A stretch of DNA of 64,000 nucleotides from Phragmites australis (taxonomy: Eukaryota > Streptophyta > Magnoliopsida > Poales > Poaceae). This document shows, one piece after another, positions 44,535 through 60,042 of the stretch. The position numbers were made by a program, and so were the translations under genes. Within the stretch, counting starts at the first letter, position 1. Each line of letters opens with the position of its first letter. The notes beneath the pieces were generated by a model. It saw only the letters and a program-made list of their open reading frames with translations, was not told the origin of the DNA and ran no database searches. The stretch spans positions 46,657,001 through 46,721,000 of the forward strand of contig NC_084921.1 of NCBI RefSeq assembly GCF_958298935.1. Reading direction: 5' to 3'.

Positions 44535-47097
44535 ATGAAGAAACCGGCTTGCGCAACCACCCCGCTTTCCCCTTCTTCTCGGACCTCCTCCTCCTCGTTC
44601 TCCTGTGTTTCCTCCTCCGCGTCCACCTCGGGCTCCTACGTGCCGTCGTGCTCGCCGAAGCACAAGAAGAAGAAGAAGAAGAGCAAGTGCAGGAGGGCCA
44701 AGAACGGCGCCGTGGTCGTCCCAAGGAGGAGGAACTCCATCTACAGGGGTGTGACCAGGTGGGTGATCGGCCGCGGTTTAATCTTGCTTTATCTTGCTTT
44801 CATCGGAGATGTCGTAAACTTTTTGTGCTTGTTTTTATCTCTGACTGAGAGGTGCGTTGTTGTGTTTGTTGGTGTAGGCACAGGGGCTCAGGGAAGTATG
44901 AAGCGCACCTGTGGGATAGGCATGCTTGGAGCCCAACCAAGAACAAGAAGGGCAAACAAGGTGAAGCCTTTGTTTATTTTGGCAATATGGGATTCTTTTG
45001 TTTCTCTCATTGGTCTCCCTCTATTTGTTTGATTATTTTGAGTTGTCATTTTGTAGCTTATGTGCTGACATTCTTGTTTTTCTTTGTTTTGTTTTGAATT
45101 TCATTTTGCAATTTGTGTCCGGCTGCCTCGGAACTCGTGTGATACGTGGATGTTACATGTCTGATTGTCTCCTCGCTTCCAATAGTTTATCTGGGTGAGT
45201 CAAAGATCCTCTCACGTCTGCAAAAAGCTCACAAAACTTTTCTATGCTATGATTCCCAAATTATTTGGCATGGTTCCCTGAATTGCATTGTGTTAGTCAG
45301 ATTGATTTCGATTTAGAATCGGCAACTGCTTTCTTCCTATTCCTTTTTGAACGAACGAGAGATCGAGTGTGGGGGAAAAAGTACTTTTGGGTAAAGTTGA
45401 AAGGACTGCATTTTGTTTGTCCCCATGTATGCTACACATTCAGAAACGTTTGCCCAAAACCATCAGACACTTGCATGGATGATATTACCTTTACTTTACA
45501 AATACAAGAACATAATACATGGGTTAAGACCCCTTAATCTTGTTTGTTCGCAGGAGGTTATGACACTGAGGAGGCAGCGGCCCGCGTCTATGATCTTGCA
45601 GCGCTCAAGTACTGGGGCTCAGAGTGCGTACTCAACTTCCCAGTAAGTTCAGGGTGTTCAGCATGCATATGTCCTTATCTCAGTACTGTACTTTGCTACC
45701 AATTCTATGCATACATCGAAGCTTGGTTAGGAGTGTGCTAGTGTGAAGTTTACTTCTCTGTGATAAATTAATGCAGCTGGAATCGTACAAGCAGGAGCGT
45801 GAGAAGATGCAGCGCATGACAAGAGAGGCGTACCTGGCCACTCTGAGGCGCAGGAGCAGCGGCTTCTCGAGAGGCGTCTCCGAGTACAGGGGAGTGGCCA
45901 AGTAAGCACACTGTATTTCTGTAGCTATCCAATCAAGCATTAGCTCCGTGGCTCTGCCCACTGCATCACCCACTAAGTGCTTCTTGAATCCAATGCCAGC
46001 TTGTCTCTGCAATTTGACTGCAATTTTCTGCTGTCACCCTTCCTTCCTGTGTGGCCATGCTGCAATTTTCTGGTCACCTTTCTTGGTGATCAGAAGAACT
46101 GTACTGATGCGAACTCTGGCTCTGCAGGCACCACCACAGTGGCCGGTGGGAGGCCAGGATAGGCCACGCTTGTGGCAGGAAATACATCTACCTGGGGACA
46201 TTCGGTACGCGTCTTTTGCTTGGTCTTCAACTGCATGTTGCTACTGATCTCAGGAAGCCACATTTTTGTTACAGAATCATAGCACACAAGTTTACTGTCG
46301 TACACCATGCGTTCAGCATTATTACCAATTTGGCAATTCATGTGTCACTGCTATTAAGCTGTAGCCTGCATTTTACACTCTGGTCATGATGGCATTTCTC
46401 GTGTTAATAATACTATATGATTTTCCTGGATGGTTTGCCTTTTTCCCTTGTGTTGATTATGCTTCCAATAGGCTTTTGTGCGTACTGCTGCTGTTGTGGA
46501 GGTCCACAGAATGTACTCCTGAATGGTTTGGTTGGTCCCTTTGGATCTTTGCCTGCAGGTACCCAGGAAGAGGCAGCCCGGGCCTACGACCTCGCAGCTG
46601 TAGAATTCCGGGGACACAACGCGATCACCAACTTCGACATCAGCAGCTACACCGACTACCTGCACCCACCGGTCCCCATGGCCCAGCCAAAGCCGGTTCT
46701 GAAGCCCAAGGAGGAAGCACCCCTCTGCAGGGCGCAGCCAACGCCACTGCTGCAGCCCAAGCCCGAGCCCCAAGACGTGCTCGAGCCCGTGGCGCTGCCG
46801 CCCGGGCCCGTGCTCCGGGACGCGGACGACGCGGACCATGCCATCGCCGAGATCCTCCCGGCGCTCTGCATGGACCCCGCCGACTTCGAGGCCTGGTACC
46901 CTGCCCGCCCGCTCGGCTGCTGGCCGTCCGACGACCTGCCGCTGCCGGACGACGTGCGCTTCGAGGACGACATCGAGGCCCTGTTCGACGCGCCCGGACC
47001 GGCCGCGGCCGCGGCCGTGCCTGACGCTTCCCGAGCCGACGCGGTCTCCTACGCGGCCGCCACGATCAGCTCGCTGGCGGCCGGCCGCTGGCGGTGA
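44535..47097 (+). CDS. WRI1: WRINKLED1-like double AP2-domain transcription factor
   Basis: Seven exons: 44,535-44,758; 44,878-44,960; 45,186-45,194; 45,554-45,642; 45,777-45,901; 46,128-46,204; 46,559-47,097. Phases agree throughout and give 381 residues. The N-terminus [10 protein letters not shown], Ser-rich and then Lys-rich, resembles Arabidopsis WRI1. AP2 domain 1 begins at [12 protein letters not shown] (residue 65) with [11 protein letters not shown] and [11 protein letters not shown]; the linker [20 protein letters not shown] leads into AP2 domain 2 with GRWEARIG and [11 protein letters not shown]. Exon 3 is the 9-nt micro-exon TTTATCTGG encoding the VYL triplet known from WRI1 genes. 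The C-terminal 150 residues are Pro-rich and acidic, likely for activation. WRI1 drives glycolytic and fatty-acid synthesis genes in seeds through AW-box sites. The sequence is diverged (RGSGKY in place of the usual RWTGRF), so a WRI3/WRI4-type paralogue is possible. Confidence 0.9.
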
Positions 47098-48811
47098 ACC
47101 GGTACGTGTCACTGCGCGCCGCGCGCTTTTGCCCTGGCTCGCCTCGTGCGTGCATGTAAACATGTCGCGTCCGTGTAAGTACGTGTGGTCGTGTGCCCTC
47201 AGCCTCAGGCTTAGGTGCGTGCCGCTCTGGGGGCGAAGTGGCTTGTCAAGTGTTGGTTTTTGGAGTGTAAATGCTGTGATGTGGCCGCTCTCCTTTTGCC
47301 TTTGGGAGTACGTGAAAGTGGGGGTGGAGGCCCGAGCTTTTGGGGTGCACACTGTGGAAGCCGTGGTACTTGTAATTTGTCGGCTAACGACGCACTGCAC
47401 GACTGCTATCCGGTTGTCCAGGCTGGATGCCGTGACAAGTGTGCGTGCGTGTGATTGCTGTGATGCACACTGTTGGTAGGAAATTAATCAACTGAATGGC
47501 ATGTTTCTTCTTTGCTTTCGCACGCGTGTTTATGTGTCTACTCTCTCCCTCTCTCTATCTCGTGTTGATTTGACATGAGAACAAGATATTGAGTCCGCTG
47601 TAAGCCGCTACAGGTACCTAGAAATAGTGAAGAGGACTTGTGTTTCGGCAATCATGCATGGATAGCTTTGCACGAGCTTTTTTTATTTCTATATTGCTAC
47701 TTTTTTAATATTTGTACAAATACACGATCATAGTACTATCTAATTATAGTCTTGAGGCATACGACGTAACGGGTTAAAAATTAAAAACCCTAAATCGACA
47801 TGAGTGATATCTTTGGTGTCTCTGCTGGCCCACCAAAAAAATTGTTACCCGTTCAACGATACCTTCGACGTCTCTGCTGGTTTCACTAAAAAAAAGGTGT
47901 CGCCCATACTTAAAGACCTAGCATGCATGAGCATACTTATAGATTTTTGGTGTTGCATGCACGTGCATGCATCACCCGTGTATCATACTTGCAGGTGTTT
48001 TTGATCGAAAAAGCTCGCCCAGCACCGCATGTGGGTGACACTTTTCCTAGTGAATCAAGCAGAGATATCGTCAACAAATGACATAAAAAATATCATATGT
48101 TAGATGGATAATATGTTGATGTGGATATCACACGATTAGGATATTTAATTTTTGATTGTTATGCTGTAATTTTTTATTTTTGTGTCGTGACTCTTACAAG
48201 ATGTCGCTAGTTAAATGGATAAAATGTTTATATCAACTTTCTACCATGTGATGGTAGCCTAGATATGTACCATTTTAAAATGGATCGTGTATTTTTATAA
48301 ATATTGAAAAATAAAAATATATAAATAAAAAATTCGGCTTTGCAGGATCAATTGTAGATGCTCTAGGACTGGGGCTGTTGCATCCGGCCCATAGTTGCAG
48401 CGCTGCCATTTGTCCATACCGTAAACAATGTCGAGAATATATCTGCTCAGAGCTAGTAGCGCTTTCGATTCGATGCAAAACTTGTCCATTTATTTCCAAA
48501 AAAGAGAGAAGGAAAACCTGTCCATACCGTCTACCACTCACCGTCAGCAGCTTGTTTTCCTTCGTATTATTGGAACATGCCGTATCCTCCATTGCGTTTT
48601 GTATCGTTTATCCTTCCAGTCTCCAGTCGTACTCGTAGCTAGATTCGTGGAATAAAGATGGAAGAAAATGCTTTAGCAGGATGCAAGCCAGAGCGCACCG
48701 AATGACGGCCGGTCAAACGAAATACATTGGCTAGGTGGGCCGACAGGAACATGCCACACTAGCGCAAACCAAGCCGAACTTGCCCACTTCTAGTAGTGAC
48801 GTGCCTGAAAT
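47098..48811. other. 3' flank of the WRI1-like gene and intergenic sequence
   Basis: The first few hundred bases are probably 3' UTR. The stretch 47,800-48,060 has two copies of a GTGTCTCTGCTGG/CGTCTCTGCTGG phrase. No gene, RNA or clear transposon end is seen. Confidence 0.45.
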
Positions 48812-49166
48812 GATCTGTGGATCTATTCTAGCTTAATTTAATCAACTAACTGCTCAATTTAGCTAGTTATCTTTAATTTAATTTGGATTAGTAGAACATA
48901 TTTCACCTAGCGGTGAATCCAGAATGGTAGATAAAGGAGATCCAACCTAACACAATTTAATATAATAACCGTGCTACAGTACTGACGCTGCAGTAAAATT
49001 GCGAATCTCTTGCTGGATACGCCACTGGTTTCACCTAATTCGATCAAATCAACTAACTAGTCAATTTAGCTAGTTCGTTTTGATTTGCTTTGGACTAGTG
49101 AAGTCTCTATCGGCTCACATAGCTAATAGTTAGTTGATTAAATTAAACTAGGCTAGATTCACAGAT
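48812..49166. repeat. Inverted-repeat (fold-back) element, 355 bp
   Basis: GATCTGTGGATCTATTCTAG with TTAATTTAATCAACTAACTG at the left is matched in inverse orientation by TAGTTAGTTGATTAAATTAA and AGGCTAGATTCACAGAT at the right. A related unit (AATCAACTAACTAGTCAATT) lies inside near 49,045. This is MITE-like; no target duplication was found. Confidence 0.7.
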
Positions 49167-49624
49167 ACGTACATGTTCATCATGTCTATCCCTCCCAGCC
49201 CACGGAATAAAGCGCGGCCGGCTAAGATCGAATCCGCACCGCTCCACTAGCCCATTTTATCTTGCGTTAGTCGAGCCCGGACCCATGCATGACCTCGAGG
49301 TGGGGCCCACAGACCAGTGCGTGCGACGCGGCCAGGGATCCAGTCCGCGTGGATGCGGCTCGACTCGACCGAGCCCCGCGCGTTCGCTTCTACTAGTATA
49401 TTACCACAGCCCGCCAGGGCCAACCGCTCGGACCGCACCGCACCGCGCCGCAGACACAGCCTCGTGACGCATTCGCTCGCGCGCGGCGTTGCTCCACCCC
49501 GCCACCCGTCTCCGGCGATCCGCGCGCGCAGGTCGCCAGGCCCACCCGGAGCGCAGCGAGGCCGAAGCAAGTCCGCTAGGGGGAGGGAGCTCTCAGCGCC
49601 GGGGGAGGCGTCGCCACCGTCTCG

Positions 49625-52285
<2,661 letters not shown>

Positions 52286-53291
52286 AGCTTTTTGGCAGGG
52301 CTCCCAGGAAGATGCCTGAACAACTTACTGCTGTCGTTTTACATGTTATAAGATTATACACTCTACAATAGATAGTGTGGGTGCTTGTGAAGGAAAAGCT
52401 CTGAGCTCTCTTTTGTGGGCCAGTACCAGATTGTTTTGTTTTGTGTGGGCGCGGGTATCATCAGTGCCTGTTTGGTTTCACAAAATCTACTGTGGCCATC
52501 CAATGTACTTATATGTTCAGAGATGGTGTTATATGTTCAGAGATGGTGTGGTAAATTAATTTGACACCCTTTGCCATAGATCTTTGTCGATCCAGTGCTG
52601 TGCGTCATACAATTGCTATATATTTTTGTGATTACAAAATTGACATGCTTTGCCATAGATTAACTTCTGCCAATTCAGTGCCGTGTCTGGTATCCATTGC
52701 TAAGCTTTTTAGATGACAAAATCGACATGCTTCGCCCTACATAGTTACATTATCTTTTGTCAATTCAGTGCTGTGCCTGGTATGAATCGCTAAACATTTC
52801 TGAGATCACAAGGACGATACACTACCACGTAATGATGGTATCAAGATAAACTCGCATTGCAGAACGTAGTGGCCAGCAAATAAAAATATTACTCTGCCTA
52901 CATGTTTAACACACATTGAAGGACGCACCTAAGTAATCCAAATCCTCAGGTATAGAACTTCCAAAAGGAAAATATACAACACGCCTAAATGCTCATGCAT
53001 TCAACAAAATAAATGAACTTGGTTACATCGCGTCTTTAGGTGTTTTACATTATCCAGACACAACTCGGATCAAACGTTTTACAAGGTTATACTGTGGTGG
53101 CACCGATATCTAGCTCGATCAGCTGATCTCCCAATATTCCCCAACCGATCTAACCAGTGTCACTGCGATGCCATTGCAACGGAAATCCAAGCGTGGTATA
53201 GTCCATGACTTTTTTGCCTGGAAAGCTCACAATCAATACAGGGTACAATTTGCTAAAAAGAAACTTGCAGGGAGGTAGGGATGCGGTCTAC
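52286..53291. other. Convergent 3' flanks of ARF1 and VPS36
   Basis: Holds the ARF1 3' UTR and the VPS36 3' UTR in tail-to-tail arrangement. A diverged short repeat (TGCTTTGCCATAGAT / CAATTCAGTGCCGTG / TGGTATGAATCGCTAA) occurs about three times between 52,565 and 52,795, period roughly 85-90 bp. No gene seen. Confidence 0.5.
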
Positions 53292-55787
53292 TTACGAGTA
53301 AATATTTTTGGGGTCAATTTCATTAAACAAATTGATAAAGAAGCGGATTCCATCTGGACTGACATCCCTGCACAACAGGCCTGAGAGAAAAAACGTTTTA
53401 ACTGTTCAGTTTCATTTTCAGAACAAGCGCAGCTTCCAAAATATTTGAAAGGTACAGCCATAGCAGACCTTTATTTTCTGCATTTAGAAGATGCTCCTTT
53501 GCTAAAGCTGGTGCAATTCCCAGAGTGAATGCGGCATCGCTGGGGCTAACCCCCTTCTGAAGAGCATCCGGCTTTTGTGCAAGTGATGAGATTCTTGCAA
53601 ATACCTATGTTTATCGAGAAAAATTTTAAGTGTGTGCTAATGTCAAGTGCTAAAACAATGCTAGTGGCAAATGTAGACAAGAAAATAGTGGTGAGAGTAT
53701 AATCCACTAACAGCGTCAATGCTGATTGGCCACAATGTGTGGTTTAGCACTTCAGCGTAATTCAGGATGCATTTAAGATTGCAGCAAGATTTATTGTTGC
53801 GAAGGCGTACCTCTTCATCACTATGTGTCTTGGTCTGGATCACCTTCACTCCACTATCAAATTTCCTGAGCATGACTGGGCTGCTCATTACAAATCAACA
53901 TCTATAAGCAAAACATCAAAACCATGATTAATGGCTGGTGATGAGCCAGCTGGAAAGACATTTAGATTACTCTTCGCCATTCCCATCATCCTGGATTGTG
54001 TGTTCAGACAAGTAGAGACTTTGGTCATTATCAAAAGCATGATATACAATTATACATACACATCAACTTTCTCCCACAGTGAACAAGCTTGCAAAAGATC
54101 CTCTGGTGAGATCAACTCTAGAAACAAATAAAAAAATTAATTTCAGAACACGAGTAACAAGGGAATCCCACATAGATAGTCAGTAGCAAAAACACAGACC
54201 TGTTCCCCTAGCACGGTTGAAGAGACAATATACATCGACTAGTGCTATCATACCACCAGCTTTCTCAAGTGGTATTCTTACAAAGTCTGCCAGCTAATAA
54301 TGAATGGACGAAATAAACATTAGAAAGTCTAACTCTTAGTATATTATGCAGCTTAAGGGGAAAAAGAAGGTTATGAAACAGTATCTTTCAGGCTAGATGG
54401 AAACTCTGTAGGCATGAACAATTTTTGTCCCTGCCTTCCTGCCAATTGAATATACAGGCAAGAGTGTGAATCCTATAGTTTGTTGATGAGTTGATGTTAA
54501 TAATTGATCTTCCAGAGATTATCTCCTGCAACGTACCCCTACTCGATGGTCTAACTCGTATGTAAGCAGTGTGAAACACTGAAACAGACTATGAAAATAA
54601 CTACTAATCACTACTCAATAGAAATCGAGGTTCCCAGCAAATGGGGAAAAAACAACTGTTTCTGTCAAACACAAGCAATTTGTTCGGAAGATTACGACTG
54701 TGCATTTGCCCTATGGTGACGAAATCCTCAGTTAAACTCTAACCTGCATATGATTTTACAAAATCAGTGCATTACCACTGCCATCCAGTGTTAAGTTACG
54801 CCAATTAGTGAAATATTCCACCAGGAAAGCAGTAAAACTACGAACAAGCAAGTCTATTACCTGCAGTGACAACTGTTGATGGTACAAAGCACCGGCAGTT
54901 TCTTTTGTTACAGGAGACACAATGCCAACGCTCAGTAGCCAATCCTGCATGTCTTGCTTAGAACCCATCTCTTCATCATTGGAATTCGATTGAGTAGATG
55001 AATTCGTTAGTAGCTTTAGCCTCATTTTCTCTGCTAGCTGCATCATCTCCTTAGCTTTGCTCTGGACGAAAAATAGTAATTGAGTTTCAAATAAGAGCAT
55101 GGTGATCAATCTCAGATGATCGCAGCAAATGCGTGTGGCTCCAACCATGAGGGCGTTGAGATCCTGGAATGCATCCTGCAAGTTCTGCCCCGCGCTCTCC
55201 CACGCCTCCTGCTCCATTCGTAGTATCCCCGAAACCCCGACCACGGGCATCCGGATCGCGATATCCTCCTCCGCCGGCGCGGCCCCCTCCGCCACCGGGG
55301 CGCCGCTCGCCGGAGCTGCCGCGGGGGCCACCTCCCAGGCCCTCGCGCGGATTGCCTCGAGCAGCCTCCCGAAGAACACATCCACGTCGGTCTTGCACGT
55401 CACAACGATGGCGACGACCTCCGATCGCGCGGGGGGCAGGGAGATCTGGAGGCGGATGCGGTGGTGGTGCGACGAGGAGGAGGAGGACGAGGAGGAGAAG
55501 AGCGAGCGGAGGGGGTTGTGGCTGTGCCTGCGGTGGGGAGGGTAGGCATGGACAACGGAGGCGAGCGGGAGGGCGCGCGCGGAGCGGGAGGGCTCGTGGA
55601 GGAAGAAGAGGCGGTGGGAAGTGAGCGCGAGGAGGCAGCCGCGGAGGGGCTCGAGGCGCGGGTTCTCCTCAGGCTCGAGGTCCACGAGCGGGAGGAGGTT
55701 CCGCTCCACCTCGCCGGCGGACAGCACCGGGCGGCCGGACGCTGTCACGGCCGCGGACGGCAGCCAGTCGGCTGCGGGAGCAGACAT
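53292..55787 (-). CDS. VPS36: ESCRT-II subunit VPS36
   Basis: Seven exons: 55,787-55,146; 55,061-54,861; 54,293-54,200; 54,117-54,060; 53,880-53,811; 53,604-53,469; 53,380-53,292. All phases agree, giving 429 residues, the usual plant length. Exon 1 encodes the N-terminal GLUE (PH-like) domain, including [12 protein letters not shown] and a Ser/His-rich loop; the yeast NZF fingers are absent, as in other plants. The rest is the EAP30 winged-helix region with [80 protein letters not shown] and the C-terminal [16 protein letters not shown] binds ubiquitinated cargo at endosomes for multivesicular body sorting. The ATG at 55,787 ([10 protein letters not shown]) is chosen because it matches family starts; upstream in-frame sequence is probably UTR. 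Confidence 0.95.
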
Positions 55788-57165
55788 GGTGCTGGTGATC
55801 TCTGGTCTGGTGCCGCGGTTGATTTTTTTTTTTTTTTTGGTTGCACTGAAGCTCCTTTTTGTTTTTTGAGATGAGATCCACTGAAGTTCAAGTTCCTTAT
55901 TTGGGTACACCATGATACAACTCTGATTTTTTTCTCCAGATTTTCTGTGCGTTAGTGATTAAAATCTTTTGAGGAAAACAGTCCAATTTCTCACCTTTAA
56001 ATTTTCTTAAAGATACACCATATCCGTCCAATTTACTTATCGCTTCGGACATCGATATTATCTTCAACATGTCTCTAGTCATTACTTTTTATAAGCATTT
56101 GTTAGCGATAGCAATTGAAAACATAACCATGTGAAAGTATTTTTATGACAAATCTGCTGATAGTACTTTGATGTTACAAATCTTTACACTATTATGTATA
56201 ATAATTGTCAAAGTTTTTAAAGTTTGAAGGTGTGTGTCCTTAAACATCATTTGTTTCATAATGGAAGGAGTATATATTTTATTCATTTACTATGACTATA
56301 ATGAGAATGGTGTATTGGTGGTTTCAATCGATCCATTAGCTCTACAATTAGTATAGATAACAATGTTTCGATTAGTGTGTGAAGGACTAAGTAGCTAGTT
56401 ACGAGCTATGTAAGCATAAGGTGATCAGGGTAGCGCATTCCTTAGTGGGGAGCCATTGAAGAGGAGGGGAGCAAGTGGAGGCATTAAGTGAGATGGAGAT
56501 GGGGAAGGAGGGACAATCGGGGTCACCGATCATGCATTCGTTGTAGGAGAAAACATGATAGTAAAAGGAGTATATTGTCAAGATGCAAGAGTGACTAGGG
56601 TAATGCTAGCAAGGTGGAGGATGGTGCGGAGTCGGGGATTGGTGGAGGAGAGATATGAGTCATTCGATTTAAAGTGAAGGCAAGAAAATTTCATTAATCT
56701 TTTTAAAATGTTATTTTTAGGATACTTCCAAATAAACTGCAGCTTTTTGAAAACACGTGGTGCATAGACATACAAAGTATTCCAAGGTTAGCGCATATCT
56801 AAACGAAAACTGATTTTTTTTTAAAAGAAAAGAAAAGAAAAGGAAAACTGGAAGTAACCAAATCGACTATTAAATTCAGCTAATTTCCCGTGAGAATGGT
56901 GTAGCAACATCTAGTTTTTAACAAGAACATAGAGCTAATAACATGAAATAAATGTGTCTGGCCACCTTAGAACGTAACGTTTTGATCTATATCTTTATGA
57001 AGAGTATGGATATATTGAGCTCTCATAACATAACAAGAGGAAACTGTACTTTATTTTGTTTATATATGTATAACTATCCAAATCCAATATACGTTTTTCT
57101 TCTTGTTCAAAAGGCTATCCGGTATATAGTGAGAAAGGATAAATCAGGGCATCGAACTAGATAAC
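55788..57165. other. VPS36 promoter side and intergenic sequence
   Basis: A run of 16 T lies at 55,825-55,840, just upstream of VPS36. The remainder is AT-rich with no gene, RNA or transposon end that I can support. Confidence 0.45.
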
Positions 57166-57680
57166 TCATTGCTGAGCGGGTGATCCTGCATCGTCAAGCT
57201 CATTCTCTACACGGATCCCCTGGTTCTTGAGGAAACTGGAGTACCAGCGGGCAGAGAGCCTGGCTTGCCTTGGCAGCTCCTCGTCGTCGAAGTCGACGCG
57301 GTACAGGCCGTATCGCGACTTGAACCCTGTCAGGTACTCGAAGACGTCCAAGAAGCACCAGGCGAAGTAGCCTTTCACATTGGCCCCATTCCTGCAGAGG
57401 AAAATAGCATCAGGATATATCCGTCTGAACAATAGTTCTTCCTGAAAAGAACTTTCTTTTTTTTTCTGAAAAAAATCCGAAAAATTCGTGAGAACTGAGA
57501 AGGCAACTGCCTGACATGACATTGCTGAGTTTCGTTTGTAGTCTGACATCTCTCACCTTAGTGCAGTCAGTGTGCTCTCTATGTGTCTCTTCAAGTAATC
57601 GACCCTGTCAGCGTCATGGAGGCTGCCATTGCTGGTTCCAAAACCTGGAGAGGAAGGTGAGGGAAGAAGATGTCAAACAA

Positions 57681-57770
57681 GCATAAACAAGATGTATGTT
57701 CTGGAAAAACAAAAGCATAAACAAGATGTGTGTTCTGGAAAAACAAAAGCATAAACAAGATGCAGTGATG
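57681..57770. repeat. 34-bp tandem repeat, about 2.6 copies
   Basis: GCATAAACAAGATGTATGTT starts at 57,681, 57,715 and 57,749 with one or two changes. It lies in an intron of the beta-glucosidase pseudogene. Confidence 0.9.
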
Positions 57771-59440
57771 TCTGCATAGTCATCGAGTGGTATTTCCTAT
57801 GCTATCTGAATTATTTTTTTTCGAGATTTTTACAGCTGGGTAATAGACTTGCCGGTCTCTTGGATGTAAATGGGAAAGTTCCCATAGGCTTGATTCAGGT
57901 ACACCACCAGCAGTTGCAATCCCTTGGGATCAACTGGAATAGATGTTGGGGCATGCTGCAGTCTAACGAAAAAGCTGTATCTGTCACAGCTGTGAAAAAT
58001 ATCCAATATAATGCTCATTTAAATAATCGTTGAGAGTGTTTTATCTAATCTCTTGCGTTAGATAAGATGTCCTGATTACACAGCTTCATGTCTAAAACAG
58101 CTGAAGTCATCAGCGTCTATGAGAAAACGTTGGTGAGAAACTTTTACCTGACCAATTGGCGGATCTGTTTTTTGAACCTGCTTCAGAAAATAATTTCATT
58201 AGATGCAGCAATTAGCTTTTCGATTTCACAAACTTCAAACTTGTACATACGTTCCAGAAGCATCAACGAATTATTTGTCCCGTACTTTATAATATCGAAT
58301 TTCTGTTTGCCTTCCGTTGACATTACATTAAAAAAATTCCCATGGATATATCTACAAAATTATGAGCAGTACAACGAGAACCCCTGTATGAACAGAAAAA
58401 TTGCTTACCTCTGTAGTAATCAGACACGTCCGCTGCGAAGTCACGAACACCTTTTTCTAAAGGACGATCATTCGCATAGAATGAAAAATAGTGGTTTATT
58501 CCAATGAAATCTAGAGCACCCCTAACTGCTTCAGATTGGACTTTTGTGAACGATGGAAGGCGAGAACCATCATTCTTCTTCATTACTGTATATGCTAATA
58601 ACATGTTTTGAGCTGCTATATATGGTTCCACGCTTGAGTTCCCCACTGTACATTTCGTTATTCCAAATGGATCAGAACATCGTCCAGGCGGGATTTGTCC
58701 AATATCATAGGACCCAAATGCAGCGATGTTGGCTTCATCTAGAGTGGTCCAGTACGAAACCCTGTCGCCGAACTCCCTGAAGCACACATCTGCATATGCT
58801 GTGAAATCCTCCCTGCGTTTCGCAATACCATTGGTGATCAGCAGAAGTTCATTCTAGGGAGATGTCACTAACAGCTAAAGTTACTGTATCTTACACAATT
58901 CTGGGGCTCAACCATCCACCGTACTCGTCTTCCAGAACCTGAGGGAGATCCAGCTGGTAAAGCATAACATGGACTTGAACACCTGAAGAACCAAGTAGTT
59001 ATCAGTTATCACTATTGCTAATGCTCATACATTATGGTCTTGAGATTGATATTTTACCAGAATAATGCTATTTGAAGATTATTTGCAATAGGCGTACCAC
59101 GCCTCACTATCTCGTCTATAAGATTGTTGTAGTACTCTGGCCCTTTTGGATTGACAACTCCCCTTCCATCTACAACATTATTTTTTGAAAGAAAAAATGC
59201 TTATACTTGGTATAAGACTGGACCAGGAGATGGGGAACCTATAAGCCTCCAGGCCGGTGTCAGTAATGAGCTTGACATCATCCTGAAACATCAGATGGTT
59301 TAGATTAACAGAAGCAATAAGTCAGCGCTTTCCTTTCAGAATGCCGAAACATTCAACCTAAAAATTCAGTAGTAATAGTACTCAAGTACAGAAAAAAGGA
59401 TAACTTTTTTTCTACATATATTTAGAGATCAAAGTTTCTT

Positions 59441-59480
59441 TATATAATATATATATATATATATAGTACATACTAGTTTT

Positions 59481-59521
<41 letters not shown>
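59441..59521. repeat. (TA)n microsatellite in two blocks
   Basis: TA runs at about 59,441-59,465 and 59,482-59,521, separated by GTACATACTAGTTTTCC, in an intron of the beta-glucosidase pseudogene. Confidence 0.95.
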
Positions 59522-59523
<2 letters not shown>

Positions 59524-59543
59524 GACAAAAGGTTAGTTGTGTT

Positions 59544-59651
59544 AAGCATAGTATCAAATCATCACCTTAAGTCACACCCTCACAGACAGAGAAAAGTAAG
59601 CATAGTAACAAATCATCACCTCAAGTCACACCCTCACATACAGAGAAAAGT
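59544..59651. repeat. 54-bp tandem duplication
   Basis: AAGCATAGTATCAAATCATC (59,544) and AAGCATAGTAACAAATCATC (59,598) begin two copies that differ at about three positions, each ending CAGAGAAAAGT. Confidence 0.92.
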
Positions 59652-59931
59652 ACAGGGAGATCATGCTCTGAGTGTCTATTCCAGCAGAAAAGGCTCCATA
59701 GTGGAGAATTGTCTAGAATGTTTGTGAAAAGGATTTGTCTAGAATTGACGGCTCCATTCTCACCTTGTACTTGAGGTACCCGTCGGCGGCGACATCACCG
59801 TTGCTTTTGTCCGGCATTCTCCCTGTCATCACAGAGGAAAACATGGCCAGTAATATAAGGCAGCATGGTAAACTTGAACCACTGCAACAAACAAGAATCA
59901 TTGGTACTAGTGTCCAGTTCTGCTTTCTTCA

Positions 59932-60042
<111 letters not shown>

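Noticed and set aside
46384..47400. Minus-strand 338-residue frame opposite the WRI1-like last exon
   Set aside because: Arg/Gly-rich shadow of the GC-rich exon; crosses the clear plus-strand coding exon.
55129..55874. Plus-strand frames opposite VPS36 exon 1
   Set aside because: Pro/Arg-rich antisense readings of the GLUE-domain exon; no start context or homology.
57681..57770. CRISPR-like or regulatory array
   Set aside because: Plain 34-bp direct tandem repeat without spacers in a plant intron.
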